A stretch of DNA of 64,000 bases from NCBI GenBank assembly GCA_026119935.1, contig JALRMH010000031.1:310001-374000 (forward strand), read 5' to 3'. The number at the start of each line of letters is the position of its first letter. Positions within the stretch are counted from its first letter, which is position 1. The position numbers and the translations under genes were made by a program. The stretch comes from Endothia cerciana (taxonomy: Eukaryota; Ascomycota; Sordariomycetes; Diaporthales; Cryphonectriaceae). The notes below the pieces were generated by a model. That model did no database searches and was not told where the DNA came from. It saw only the letters and a list, made by a program, of their open reading frames with translations. Positions 1-11,890 of the stretch are shown here, piece by piece.

Positions 1-938
1 AGCCGCGGGCCCACAGCTCTGATAGTGGCTGCAGCGCCGGTGAGTGGTGACATGCAGATGGTCTTTCAGATAGGTGACACGACTAGTCGTGATGAGTATT
101 ACAGTCTTTGAGATGGGTTGTATATATATGAAGGTACATGAGATATAATGTTGGAACTGATCTAAAGAGGGGAGACGATATCTGTTGGCCCCGCATCCCT
201 AACCCTGTACCCCGTTAAGTGCTGGTCTCAACTTTATAGGCAGCTTGCATCAATCACCGGCATCATATACAAGCCTTGTCTTTCCTGCTTGCAAGCAGGT
301 CAGCTAAATACAGAGGTTCAGCTTGCGATGACAGCGATGCTATGAATGCAGACGTGAAACCGGGCCATGGACAGGGGATTCAGGTCATGAACGCTTCACG
401 GGCTCTGTCCAGGACTCCAGGCTGCTCAGTGGTCAGAGCTAGGCCTGCCTCACGCCGAGGCGGAGAACCCGTGGCAGGTCGTCTGGAAAAGCACGGTGCA
501 ATGGAACGGTTCAAGGGATGCTCTATGGCATGGACCGATCGAGTATTCTACCTTTGCGTCTTTATACACGTTGTACATAAATTCGGAGCATTTGTGCCAC
601 CGTCCTGTAACCTTTACTCCTGGATGCCCACCGAGGAAGGCATGCATGAACCCTTTCAGTCTCCAGCTCTGGAATCAGGCTCATGAACTAAACCCTAACC
701 GCTGTCATTGCTAGGCTGTTCACTTCCCACAGCCCATGAGCGCACTGTCGTGTGTTCGCTAATGCTGGACGGCGGGCCCACTCCAGGGCCCCGATGGGTG
801 ACAGCCTCGAGCAGCAAGTCCTTCCTCGTGCTTATCGCTGTGGTTCCGAAAACGAATCTATCCTGCACCCGCAATCGAAGGGCTGCGGAAATGATACCAG
901 CGCAGGACGTCCGCAGAGATCGTCAAATACATCGCTCA
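1..938. other. Intergenic, 3' of MRP10
   Basis: No convincing gene was seen. Open frames here are short, overlap on both strands and match no family I recognise. A perfect 14-bp palindrome (CACGACTAGTCGTG) lies at 78-91. The right part is the 3' flank of the minus-strand MRP10 gene, whose stop codon is at 939-941. Confidence 0.5.
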
Positions 939-2239
939 TTATTTCTTGCTGTTGCCCTCGAGATACTTCTGGAATCTCGACAGGTGGAAGTTGATATTGT
1001 TTCTCTTCTTGGGTGATGGCTTGGGTCCGTCCATGCATTCGCGCAGTGCTTGCTCGACACCGGAACATGCGGATGAAACGTATCCTGTTGAGGCCCAGCA
1101 TGCTGTAAGAGATAAGTTAGCGAGTCGGATATCTCAGCATTGAACTTCAACTCTTGTAGTCAGACACTTGTCCGCGCAAAATTGCTTGCTTGCTTGCTCA
1201 GGTCTGCTAAAATTCCAAGTTCTCTCCGTGCCTTGTGCACAGGGCTTTTCCTGCAGAGGTATGCTCTGCCAAGCAAGCCCCATCTCGAAAGTGCCATACG
1301 TTTAGCATGGCGACTAGCCAGAGTGCTCCATCCCACCGGGGTGACCAAGACGAGACCCTCTAGTGTGCGCCATGTCGTCTTTCGTCTGCAACTGGTCTAC
1401 TTGAGGACCAATGTGGTGTCGATTCGACCATTTTCACGAATCCTATCCCCCATATATTCCCCTTCGTTAAGCCTGAACACAGGAGTCACGAACCAAGTAC
1501 GGCTGTCGCAACATGCATGCTTGCTCGTTGCAATGTTGGCTTCCGCGTACGTGGTCCGTCTCCCCCTGTCTCCAATGGCCACCTTCCCGTCGCGGCCGCA
1601 CACGTCTTCGCCATCTCTTTTCACAGACATCAATCCTTCGACTGTACGTGCGTATTTGTTTCTTTCTTGCCTCCTTAAATGCTCCCAATCCCATTGGCCT
1701 TTGTCGGCACTCGGGTAGAGCCCGGGTCCCTGATATAATTCCTCCTCTTGACAGAGCTTCCGTGTTTTCTAGTTGCGAAGTCCATGGAGAAGGGCTAGGT
1801 GCGCGGGCCCAAGGAGTGCACTTGCCCATGCCGGAGACGAACCCAGCACGCCTGGAACTGCCATGTTCCTCGTTGGGCCCGAGATCCTGTTGGCTGGGTT
1901 TGTCCTGACGCCCCCCCGCCTCCCCGGACGCTTCCCACATTCGCCATGCCCGCCCGGTTTTCACCTCGCTCAAAGCTGGAGTGTCCTCCTTAGGCTTCGT
2001 GGATCTGTCGCTGCCCTGCTCGTGTGACACTGGAGCAATTTCCGCCTCTTGGACCGCGGGCAGTCCCCCCTCGAACTTCCACCACAGAGCCGAGCAGATG
2101 CAACAAGATGATCCACTAACAACAATGACTTACCCAATACTGATGACATGACCGTAATGCAAGGATTGCCGTCTTGTTTGTTCGGGTTGCGCACCCGCAG
2201 CACGCGCAGTGGCGGCAGGCGCATGGGCTTCTTGGCCAT
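939..2239 (-). CDS. MRP10: Mitochondrial small-subunit ribosomal protein Mrp10 (twin CX9C)
   Basis: This encodes a small subunit protein of the mitochondrial ribosome (37S, CHCH family), acting in the matrix. Two exons are read on the minus strand: 2239-2134 and 1102-939, joined as a GCA codon, giving 89 residues. The N-terminus MAKKPMRLPPLRVLRVRNPN is the conserved fungal Mrp10 start. The twin CX9C motif uses C27/C37 and C48/C58, so the second exon is needed to complete the first cysteine pair. The donor is GTAAGT and the acceptor TTACAG, with a GCTAAC branch site about 20 nt upstream of it. The intron (2133-1103) is 1,031 nt, more than ten times the usual length here. The exon join is my own reconstruction, but the protein it gives is a full-length family match. 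The upstream gene at 2863 is divergent, so the two share a promoter region of roughly 600 bp. Confidence 0.93.
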
Positions 2240-2862
2240 GGTGGGTAGAATCGCCTTTAACGTCGCCCGGCGTGGGCCTCAGTTCGGTTCGTGGATACTT
2301 CTCGAGTCGCGTATGTAGCCAATGACGTCGGCTTCGGTTTGTCGAGGTGAGTCGGTCCGAGCCTGTTGGCGGAGTCGTCGTGGAGTTGAGGTTACTTGGT
2401 CGAGGATGCGTGCGTACAATTGCTGCAATGAGGCTCTCCAAGAAAGTTTTGGGAATGGCCCGTGCACCTGGGTGGGCTCTGGGGTCGAGACGCTAGCCGA
2501 CCTCGGGGAGCTTCGAGGGGCGGGAGCTGATTGGCTGCCGCGTCTGAAAGTCAACATTGGCCTCCAGACGCCGTTACCGCGACCACGATGGCCGCCCTCG
2601 CAGCTCCACCAAGCTTCGTGAAGGTCTTCTTCCGCGAGACACCACCGGACGAACGCGTCCTCGACACGGCCAGGTAGAAGAGGGGAAAACACAAAGTTGC
2701 TCGAATGCTAGTTTGTTCCCTCGCCCAAGGTCTGGAACCCGCCGTCGTCAAAGCATTTCCACCTCGCGCGACCCTCAATCACGCCGTCCCTGCGCTCTGT
2801 TTACTTCGAGTTACCCAGATTCACCGCCAGCCATCTCGTCGCATATCTCGACACCGCCAACT

Positions 2863-5800
2863 ATGAAGGGCAACAGGCCCCGTCAGCCGACCGGCCTGAC
2901 CCAAAGTGCCTGGGAGCAGGCCGAGAGACGAGGCGATATGTCATGGCTCGATGACACGTAAGTCCTCCTTCGTGTACCTTGCACAAAGCTATTGGTCGCG
3001 TGCCACACTGACACCCAACGGTACGACACTAGCACCTTCATATCCGCGACCTGCTTCAAGCCGCCTACGCCTACCTTTCAACCTCGGGCTTGGGACCGCG
3101 TTGCGGTGCCTGCAGCTCTCTTGCGCCACAGTGATGGCAGGGTTTACAAGCGCGTTAGCACGAAACCGCACGCTGACAAGAAGTACCGTCTTGCTATTGC
3201 CGAGCTGGATAGCCAGGGATTTGGAGAGAGGAAAAGGTCCAGAACAGAGGCATACGCTCCTCCGTATGGCATGCCGGTATTTGGAGAAGAGACTCCCCCT
3301 GATTATGCTGGAGGGGACGAGCTGGCCAAGGCTAGGGGTACGTTTCTAGCTCACCTTTACACCTTGTGAAGCCGGGCGTGGACCTCTCCGCGCAATGCAC
3401 GTTGCTGATAAACTCCCGTAGAACAAGTCAAGGGCGCGCTGGAGTCCATCTGGCAGGACAACCTGCGCCTCCGCAAGAACCTCCGCTGTCGCAAGAGGTC
3501 CACCTTCAACCCAGCCCATCTCACCTGGGTCCCCCGGAAAAGACACAACACTCGCTGGCCGATCAATCCGCCTGATAAAGATTCAGACAAGATCGCGCCC
3601 CTACAGCCTTTCATCAAGTTTGAGCTGCACCCGAGCCAGATCGACGAGCCCGCGTTTGTGAAGCAGCAGGAGAAGGAGCTACGGCAGTCACCCCTACGTA
3701 TGCCAGGGCCCCAAGAGTCCGCACACGAGGTACAGAGTCAAAAGGCAGCGCGGCGTCGACGGATGATCCGCCCATCTCTAAGCACTATTTCAGAGGATGT
3801 CGGGGAGGTGCCCTATTCCTGGACTCCTGGCGTCGAGAAGCATGCTCTCTACGGATCTCTAGACAAGCAATGCTTAGCCATCGAAGACCAGAACAAGTCA
3901 CCTACCAAGGTTGCTGAGTCCTTGTTGAAAAACTTCACCATGAGCGCTGCGCCCAAGGCTGGCAAGATTGAGGCTGCAAACACTAGTGTTCACCTCTCTG
4001 TGCCATTATTACCTACCCAAACAGAGAGCGCCGTCAGCCCTGCGCCCCAGTCCAACCACCAAGGCCATTTCCGCGTCCCGCCGACCCCAGAAAGTGAGCG
4101 CATGGATACGACCCCCGCCGAGAACGCCAATGGCTTCGCCATAGCTGCTGGGTGTGTCGATACTTTCGTGACAACCGTTGCAGTCTTCGACCAACCGGTT
4201 CCTGACGTGCGAGAAGAGCCTGAGCACGAGTCTAAGAGACGCATGTCCCTCGACAACGCACGCCGCAGTGACAGGCGAACAGGTGTTAGAATCACCATGA
4301 GAGTTTCTAACTGGGTAGCCGGCACTCGGACGGGCAACAAGCGCCGTCACAGCGACCTTTCCCACCTTTATGAGCCGCCTGGTGAGCAGCCTGATGACAA
4401 CCTCAAGCGTCGCCGCACCCTCGATATCGACGTAGGTAAGAACCTCGACATCTTCGGTCAGCCAGCCGGACCCGGTGCAAGACAGATGAACGCAGAGGAT
4501 AGAGCCAAGAAAAGATCATGGGAGACGGAATCTAATCAGGTCAACAAGAGACGGGAGGAGCTCCAGCACTACGCGTCCGGCCAGGATGAGGTGTACACGA
4601 GATTCACTGCGAGTATCTCCGATAAGAATGGACACCGGAACTTCGGCCCACAGCGATCTATCCAACCGAGCTACGCGACTAAACATGCGAAACGCGTGGT
4701 GGATTGGGACTTCATCGAACAAGGCGGTCTTGGAGTCACAGACGATAATCTTGGAGCGACCGCCCACAACATGGTCGTGCCATCCACCGGAATTGTCGAA
4801 GATGCTATCATCAGACCGGCCACGAAGACTATTATCCAGAAGGATATGCATGCTACTGCCCAGGAGTCTGTCACGCATAGCGACGACACTGAAGATGCTA
4901 TAGGAAGCACGGAAGATACGACCGTCCCAGAGAAAACAGAGAACATCGAAGGCGATTCAGAACTAGCTTATCTCCACAAGTTCGTCCAACGCGCCAAGAG
5001 CAGCAAGGGACGGAAAGATGTGCAAAGCTCCATGACCCTGGCTTCCGTAGCCAAGAAACGCCGGTTGGGTTCTATGAGCTCGGCAACATTAGACACAGGC
5101 TCGCCAATGGCGAAGCACGAGACAACTGCGACAGCCGCAAGTCCTCGTGTGGCACTGGTAGCGAGGGATCCTAACAAGAGCCCGAGCCCAACTAAAAAGC
5201 GCAAGCTGAAGGACGGTAACACCCTGCAGGGCACACTGCCGCCCCCCACCAAGAAGGTCGGATCCCGCCTCGCCATCCCCGACCTCGACGACAACGAGCC
5301 GGAGGCCAAGCCTCGGAAGCGTCGCCGAGGGATGGAATCCGATACTGACGACATTTTCAACCCTGAGATGGGTCCGGGTCAGGACCTGACCCAGCGGGGC
5401 TCGGGTGGCGCGCCCGGTGGAGCGCGGCGCTCGAGTCGGATTGCTACGAACAAGAGGGCTCGGCCGGCCGCCAACACTGCTACCGCTATATCCGTACGGG
5501 TCCCCGGTTCAGGTTCGCTTGACTTAGACATGCCGGCCATCTCGACGGCCGGCGTCACCAATGCCGCCCGCGACCGAAAGTTTGAGAAGGACCTGGCTGC
5601 AGAGACCCGCAATAGTGAGTGACTACTTCTTTCCTCTTTTTTCCTTCCTTCTTTTTTCCCCCGTGCTTTCTGTTTCTTGATCAGCATTTTCCCATGACGT
5701 TCTTTCGCGTGCGGTACGTCGTTGTGTGCACATGCGATTCAGGGCGTTCGCGCTCGTCTAGCAAGGCTTTTTACTTTGAAATCTTCTCTTGTACATGTTG

Positions 5801-6526
5801 AGAAGCCTCGATCACAGAACGCTGACTGGGCCACTTTAAGACACTTGCAAGAACAAGGGCGGTGCGTTGCCGGTGTCTGTGGCTTTGGCCACAATGACCC
5901 AGACACCGCCAGCAGAAGATGATGACAGCGATGAAATCACCAAGTCTGTCCCCGCAATCTCGCGAACCGGGACCTCTAAAAGCGTTCGCTGGGCCGAAAC
6001 CCTCGCGCGGGTCCAAGGAGAGGATGATGGCGGCGCAACTCTAGTTGCTGCTATGGCCGTTATAGGAGAGGACATCAGGGATACAAACGACGAGGTGGAG
6101 GACACCGGGCTACCCTCACCACCACAGCTGCGCTACGTGGCGCTTCCCGACCCTGACCGGCCCGGGAATCCTGTCGCAGGCCAGCTAGCCCAGCCCGAGG
6201 ATGGCGGTCATTACGATGATGGGGAGAAGGTCGAGCCCGAGCCTGAGCCCGAGTTAACGAAGGCGCCTGAGGAGAAGACGAAAGAAAAGAAGCAGCAGCC
6301 CCGCCGGCTCACTCGCTCTGGCTCAGCGGCATCGCGGCTGCCGACTCGCGCCAGCGGTACGCCTGCCAAGAAGAATGCCTTACCAGTCCCTTCGCGGGTC
6401 GGCAAAGCTGCTACTGGTGGGCCTACCGGTGGTCGTGTTGGTGTGTCAGCTGCGGCCATTGCGAGGTTAGGGATGGCAGGTCCTGGGACACCCGGACCTA
6501 GGAGACGGGGTCGGGCCGCAGGGTAA
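2863..6526 (+). CDS. Large basic nuclear-looking protein, function unknown
   Basis: I do not recognise the family. Four exons (2863-2957, 3033-3337, 3422-5614, 5841-6526) give 1,092 residues. Each intron has a GT donor, a CTGAC or CTGAT branch site and an AG acceptor. The start is the ATG opening MKGNRPRQPTGLTQSAWEQA, 34 codons before a canonical donor. Most of the protein looks disordered and highly charged. Lysine/arginine clusters that could act as nuclear localisation signals include SPTKKRKLKDG, KPRKRRRGMESD and AKKRRLG. The last exon carries a KSVRWAETLARVQ segment, then Pro/Ala/Arg-rich sequence. No catalytic motif or membrane segment is visible. A nuclear or chromatin-linked role is inferred from composition only. 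The 226-nt third intron is the least certain join. Confidence 0.7.
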
Positions 6527-7045
6527 AGATGACGGTGAAGGAGACGGGGGAGGAGGAATAGGTCGCGATCATGAAAGGTATGTTCTGCTTCGTCATAAGG
6601 AGGTTGTCAGCGGCGCTGGTTACTTGGAGAGTTGGATTGTTCAAGATCTCTATTGATTTAGATACCCTTGCGTGGTGTTGGGGAATAAATTTGTACGGCG
6701 CGATTTGGGTTTGATCCACTGGGCTGATTATTTTCTTTGGTGGACCGACTACGTGATGATGGAATATGTCTGGAATCAAGGGCTCCACATTGGACCTGGA
6801 TGGCGGGTCGGCGCCTTCGCGCAGATTCTGAGGACACAGAATCGGCAGACAGCAATCAGCCCAGAATCATGTTCACGCAACAAGACCAATTGCAGTGTCT
6901 CTTGTCTAGCGCTGACAGATCTTTTGGGTCGCGTATCATACATGCGGGACCTAAATCTGACAGTCTTATATATTGTGCTCCTCGACTGCCAAGACGTTCA
7001 CTCAGTGTCCTTCGTATCCCTCCTCACATATAGTACACAGCAAGG

Positions 7046-8528
7046 ATGATTGATCTCACGCTCAGTCCAACCCAGCAGAGACTGCGCGCCAATGCAGCAG
7101 CCTTTGCCGAGACACATCTCAAACCCGCCATCTCGCTCTATGCACACCTCCCCACCCAACGCGCCCGCTTCGAAGCGCTACGGCCCGTCTACGCGGCCGC
7201 CGTCAAGGCTGGACTCATCAAGGGACAGATCCCGACCGCACTCGGCGGTGGCGCCGAGTCCATGGTCGATGCGGCGATTGTGGTCGAGGAGTTCTTCGCC
7301 GCTGAGCCGAGCGCGGCGCTGACGATTCTCGGCACGGGGCTGGGATTGACGCCGCTGTTGTTGGCGGAAGGGGAGGAGCTGAGGAGCCGGGTGCTGCTGA
7401 GGTTTCTGAGTGAGGAGGGGGACGCCATTGCCAGCTTTGTGCATTCCGAGCCGGGCGGGACGGCAAACTGGCTTGAGAAGGGCGGCGCCGGGCTGGTGAC
7501 CACGGCGAGGCGGGAAGGAGAGGAGTGGATCATCAACGGGGAGAAGGTATGGCCATGTCAACGACGCATCTGTGTCTCTTAACTCGGCCCGGGCCATGAA
7601 TATGGGCTGACCCAGTCCCAGATGTGGGCGACCAACTGCGCCGGCTGGGACAACCGTGGCGCAGACCTGCAATGCGTCGTATGTCGCCATTCAGAGACCG
7701 GTGGACCCCCTGCTCTAGGCGAGGACCCGGCCTCTCAGATCCTCATCCTCGCCGTCACGGCTGAGACCATCGCAGCCAACCCACCGGAGGCGTACACCGT
7801 CCTCTCGGAACCGGAGCTCGCAGGCTTCCCCTCCACCTCAGGTCCACACGTGCGCTTCACGGACCTCCGCGTGCCCCACGCAGACCTCCTCTGCCTGCCG
7901 GGCCAGGGCGCGCAGGTCGTCGAGCAGACGTTCGGGTCGTCCGCGGCGATCGTGGGCGCTATGGGCGTGGGAATCATGCGTGCCGCGTTCGAAGCCGCGC
8001 TGGGGTTCTCGAAGGGCGACAAGAGAGGGGGCACCGTGCCCATTGTGGAGAGGCAGAGCGTGGCGGACCTGCTGATCGATGTGAAGACGAGGATCGAGGC
8101 GGCGAGGCTGTTGACATGGAAGGCCCTGCATGGTATCGAGAACGGGCCGGGGCCGTGGGCGACGAAACTAGAGACTGCGCTTGAGGCCAAGATCTTCTCG
8201 AGCGAGGCTGCGGTGAGGTGTGTGGTGGATTGTATGAAGGCCGTTGGGGTGTGAGTACTGCAGACTCTATTCTTGTGTCCTATATGGGTCCAGCTTATTA
8301 AGGGCCGCAACGTTCTTCTTGTCGGCCTTTCGGCGTCGATATCTCTTGAAGCTGACAAGAAGTGTCTACAGAACATCCTACTCCAAAGATCAACCATTCT
8401 CAAAGTTATTAAATGAGGCCACGATCCTGCCCCTCTTTGACGGTGGCAACGTTGGCGTCCGCAGGCGCCAGCTCGAGGGGATCTTTCAGAACCCGGACTA
8501 TCAGCCATGGGCAGCGACCTACCAGTGA
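7046..8528 (+). CDS. Acyl-CoA dehydrogenase family flavoprotein
   Basis: Predicted to oxidise an acyl-CoA or similar thioester alpha-beta bond using FAD. Exons 7046-7546, 7622-8250 and 8372-8528 give 428 residues, a normal family length. Both introns have a GCTGAC branch site just before the acceptor. The N-terminal helical domain starts at MIDLTLSPTQQRLRANAAAF. The middle beta domain includes the FVHSEPGGTANW stretch and, across the first splice, NGEK-MWATNCAGWD, a family hallmark. The C-terminal helical domain holds FGSSAAIVGAMGVGIMRAAF and ends with IFQNPDYQPWAATYQ. The reading frame is intact although the esterase, glutathione transferase, P450 and NRPS downstream are all broken. Proteins of this type occur in fungal secondary-metabolite clusters as well as in fatty-acid oxidation; the context favours a cluster remnant. 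The substrate cannot be read from the sequence. Confidence 0.88.
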
Positions 8529-9241
8529 TGAAGAGGATCATGATATGGCTCCATATTGATTCATACGGTCTTAGTACTGAGGCTTACTTTGTCTAATTAT
8601 TTTCTGCGATCGCCAATCGATGCGCCTCCGAAGACATAGTCATCTAGCACCGTCCGCCAAGGTACACATCACCACAATACATCACAATACCATCACGCCG
8701 TGACGATGTTGTTTGTGCCTGACGTGTGATTCAACATGCACAAGAATAGTATCTTCTACCAAGTGAAATTTTCTATAGAGTCTGCGGAAGCCTGGACTGA
8801 TGCTGAGTAATTACGTCAATCTTTCTCGCATGTCACTATCTTGAATACCTCGTGCCTAGTAGCTACTGTGACGGTTCCTTTTGGCCGTGGTAGAACTGCC
8901 ACCACGTATCAAGTTCTGAAGTAAGAGACGAATGCACCAAGTTCACGAGCAAAATCCGACGTGAGATGTCATGCCTAGTGGTTAGCGAGCAGCAGCACGG
9001 CTCGGACTATTCAGCTCGGGCTCTAACTTGGAATGGCGGAGGCTGCATGACTACCTTCACCTGGCTCGTAATTTGCAAAGAGGAAGAGATAATGGAAGTG
9101 CGGTCTTTTTATCTCGGATACCCCCTCGTACACATCGTTGACAAGTACTGACACTGTCTCATCAGTTCCGAACCAGCACTGCAAGATTCTCGTTTCTTTC
9201 ATCTCCCCGTCATGGCCCCATGAAGGAAGAACTTCTGCGGC
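8529..9241. other. Intergenic
   Basis: No gene, RNA or repeat that I can support. It lies between the acyl-CoA dehydrogenase stop and the esterase pseudogene, both on the plus strand, and probably holds a terminator and a former promoter. Confidence 0.5.
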
Positions 9242-10180
9242 TTGGCGAAGTCGACCCCGACTTGGCCAGGTGTCCCGATGCCCCATCCAAAGGCAACGGA
9301 TCAATCATGCCTCGAAGACAGAAAGGCCATGTCGGAGAACCTGCTGGAGACGCTGCGAAAGACAGTCGGGGAGCCAGGACCCGTGATCAAGCGAACTCTG
9401 TTGCCATACAAAGGGGCGGACAGCACCGACATGCGTGCATTCCTCTTCCAAACCAATCCGCTACCCGAGAATGGCACACCTGTGGCGATGCTGATACACG
9501 GCGGGGGGTTCGCCGTCGGCGGACCTGAGGGCGAGGAGATGACCTGTCGTCAGCTAGTCAAGGACTTTGGTCTGATATACTGCGCCATCTCCTACCGCCT
9601 GGCGCCAGAGCACAAGTTTTCGGCAGCATCGGCTGACGCTTGGCTTGTTCTATAGTCCGTGGCCGCAAATGCAGGATCGTGGGGGGCCGTTGCGTCCAAG
9701 GGGTTCATCATCGGAGGGACTTCTGCCGGTGGTAACTTGGCGGCAGGCCTTGCTCATATGGCGAGGGACAACAACCTGAGCCCGCCTTTTACCGGGAAGT
9801 GGCTCGCCTGTTAATGGCTCTGCCCTGAAGGCGGGCTGCCTGAGCAATACGCAGGCATCACTTGCTCCTATGAGCAAAATCAATATGCCCCTGCGCTGAA
9901 CCAGAGCTCGATCAATATGTACACGGAGGCGTTGTAGCCTGACGTCAAGGATGACCGGTTCAATGTGATCTGTCACTCCAATGGTCACTAGGGCCTTCCA
10001 CCCACGTATATTCGGCTATGTGAGATGGACCCGTTCCGAGACGAGGCTATCTTTTACGAAGAAGAGAGGGTAGAATCTGATGTGGAGACGAAGATGGTTA
10101 TCTATCCCGGGTTTCCACATGGGTTCCTGATGTTCTTTCCAAAGCTTCACGGCTCACACAGAGATTTCGAGAAGACTTGA
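9242..10180 (+). pseudogene. HSL-type alpha/beta hydrolase (esterase) pseudogene, four in-frame stops
   Basis: This is a carboxylesterase of the hormone-sensitive-lipase family that has lost its reading frame through nonsense changes only. From the ATG at 9242, one continuous frame runs to the final TGA at 10178-10180. It is interrupted by TAG at 9653-9655, TAA shortly after the KWLAC stretch near 9812, and TAG codons near 9936 and 9989. Readable family landmarks in order are the oxyanion motif HGGG, the conserved SYRLAPEH, a nucleophile elbow GTSAGG (normally GDSAGG), the acidic block EMDPFRDE and the catalytic PHGF. No indel is needed to follow the protein from end to end. Several of these stops could come from CAG to TAG transitions. 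The neighbours are an intact acyl-CoA dehydrogenase and other decayed metabolic genes. Confidence 0.88.
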
Positions 10181-11890
10181 AGGCGGGCTTCCAACGGCTT
10201 CTGCGGGAAAGTCAGAATAGGTTGAGGACGGCAGCAATGATCCCTTCAAGTCACTCTAAGTTCAAGACCGATGTGCCATGACAAATTATTGACTCAAGCG
10301 GACTATCAAGTCCGATAGCTTGCGCACCTATTGGTCTCCTGCATAGTACCCGAAGCCTAGTTTGCAGCCTCTTAGTGTTGAATATACTATCCAATGGTTT
10401 CGTATCTTTTCACAATCTGATAGGTGACAGAAATACTTTGTGTGCCCATCCTGCTTGGTACTCTTGGAAAGGCGGCCGCACGGCTGCACATTCTCAATAC
10501 CTCCGAATGTGAGAGAGGTTTGTATTACAAAAGTCGGCGACTTGGCTGGGCGTGGACGAAAATGCTTTCAACGTCCCCGAGATTCTGCCGCCGTCAGCCT
10601 GAGGTCACGCCGAGACTCAAGGGAGGTGAAATCCATCCTCACTTTCACAAGAGACGATTGGAATGTGCCAACGCCTTTACGAACCCACATTGCCGTCTTC
10701 GGCGGGCGACTTTTGTTCAGCTGTAACATGATAGGCAGGTCATGACCGATGACGAGACTGACAAGAGGCGTAACAGACTCTGATCATTTCTCTGCTGACT
10801 ATTGTCTAGACCTCTAAGCCGCTGTAAATGCCGGCTGGGAGTTTCTGTGTTGGTGGTTGGACCTCGTATTTCCAGCTATTTGTTGGGTCTCCTCTGAGAC
10901 ACGCATGAGTAGGGGGGGTATCTATAGCCGGTGCGCAAGACATTTTCCCGCCTCTGGAGTCTCGGCCTCTCACTTGCTACGGTGGGCTTTTTCTATAGCG
11001 CAAGCCTCGTTCTCGAACTACCTGTTAATCTCACCCTTGACTGTCTCTCATGCTGATTGGCACACCTTGATATTCCTAATTTGATCGCTCGATCAGCGAC
11101 GCTCGTAAAGGTCTCGAGTCCATGGGCATTCACATGGAGCTCTTAGCAATTCCGCCCATAAGAGGTGACGCAGGGACTTGATAGCATATGAAAGACGTCT
11201 CGATGACTTGATCTCGAGCAGCAGGATCGACGAGAGAGTGCTAGCAGCGTCTAAGTACAGAAGAGATATGAGGGAAGTCTTCAAGAATGTAAGACTTCAA
11301 GGCGTCCAGAACGTCACGAGATCCTTTATGCATCAGCTTATCATGATATTAGGAAATTGAGACCCAGGATAGACAGCAAGAAACTCGTTGATCTGTCTCG
11401 GCTGAGAATACATCCTTAAATATCAGATACCGTATTGGGTAGCTGTTGGACAGCCACGAGGCTGTCACATTCTTGACCCCCCTTCCTTAAATTCGGACCG
11501 AAAGCCTTTCCAGCTGATCAGTTCATCCCTTTCAACCGCCACATTATGATCGATGGGCGAGATCGTTCGAGATCTCAAGATCGAATGGATAGGGTGCGTG
11601 ACTGGACTCTTGGGATGGCCCCCCCTCCATCGATTTCCACCCACCAGATACTATCGGAACAAGTCATAATGGTTCCTTTTCCGGATCAGTTGATGAGACA
11701 TCAAGTTAAAGGGATGCCTGCTCTAGATTTCATATTCTCTGTAAGTGGACATCATCGCGACGCCCTTGAAAAGGTATATATATCGCGACAAACTTCTCGT
11801 TTGCAGATGATTGAGTTTTCTGCTCATCGAACCGTCGAATGTACTTGGAACCCCATCTACACATCTTAAGCAACAACAAAAGATATCAGA
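10181..11890. other. Long intergenic stretch
   Basis: About 1.7 kb with no gene I can support. Open frames of 60-107 codons overlap on several frames and lack motifs. The last few hundred bases are the promoter and leader of the GLEYA-like gene; a short TATA-rich stretch (tatatatcgcg) lies near 11776. Confidence 0.5.

Noticed and set aside
276..2030. Several ORFs of 60-190 codons in the MRP10 intron and 3' flank
   Set aside because: They overlap on both strands, lack domains, and lie within or beside an intron with canonical borders.
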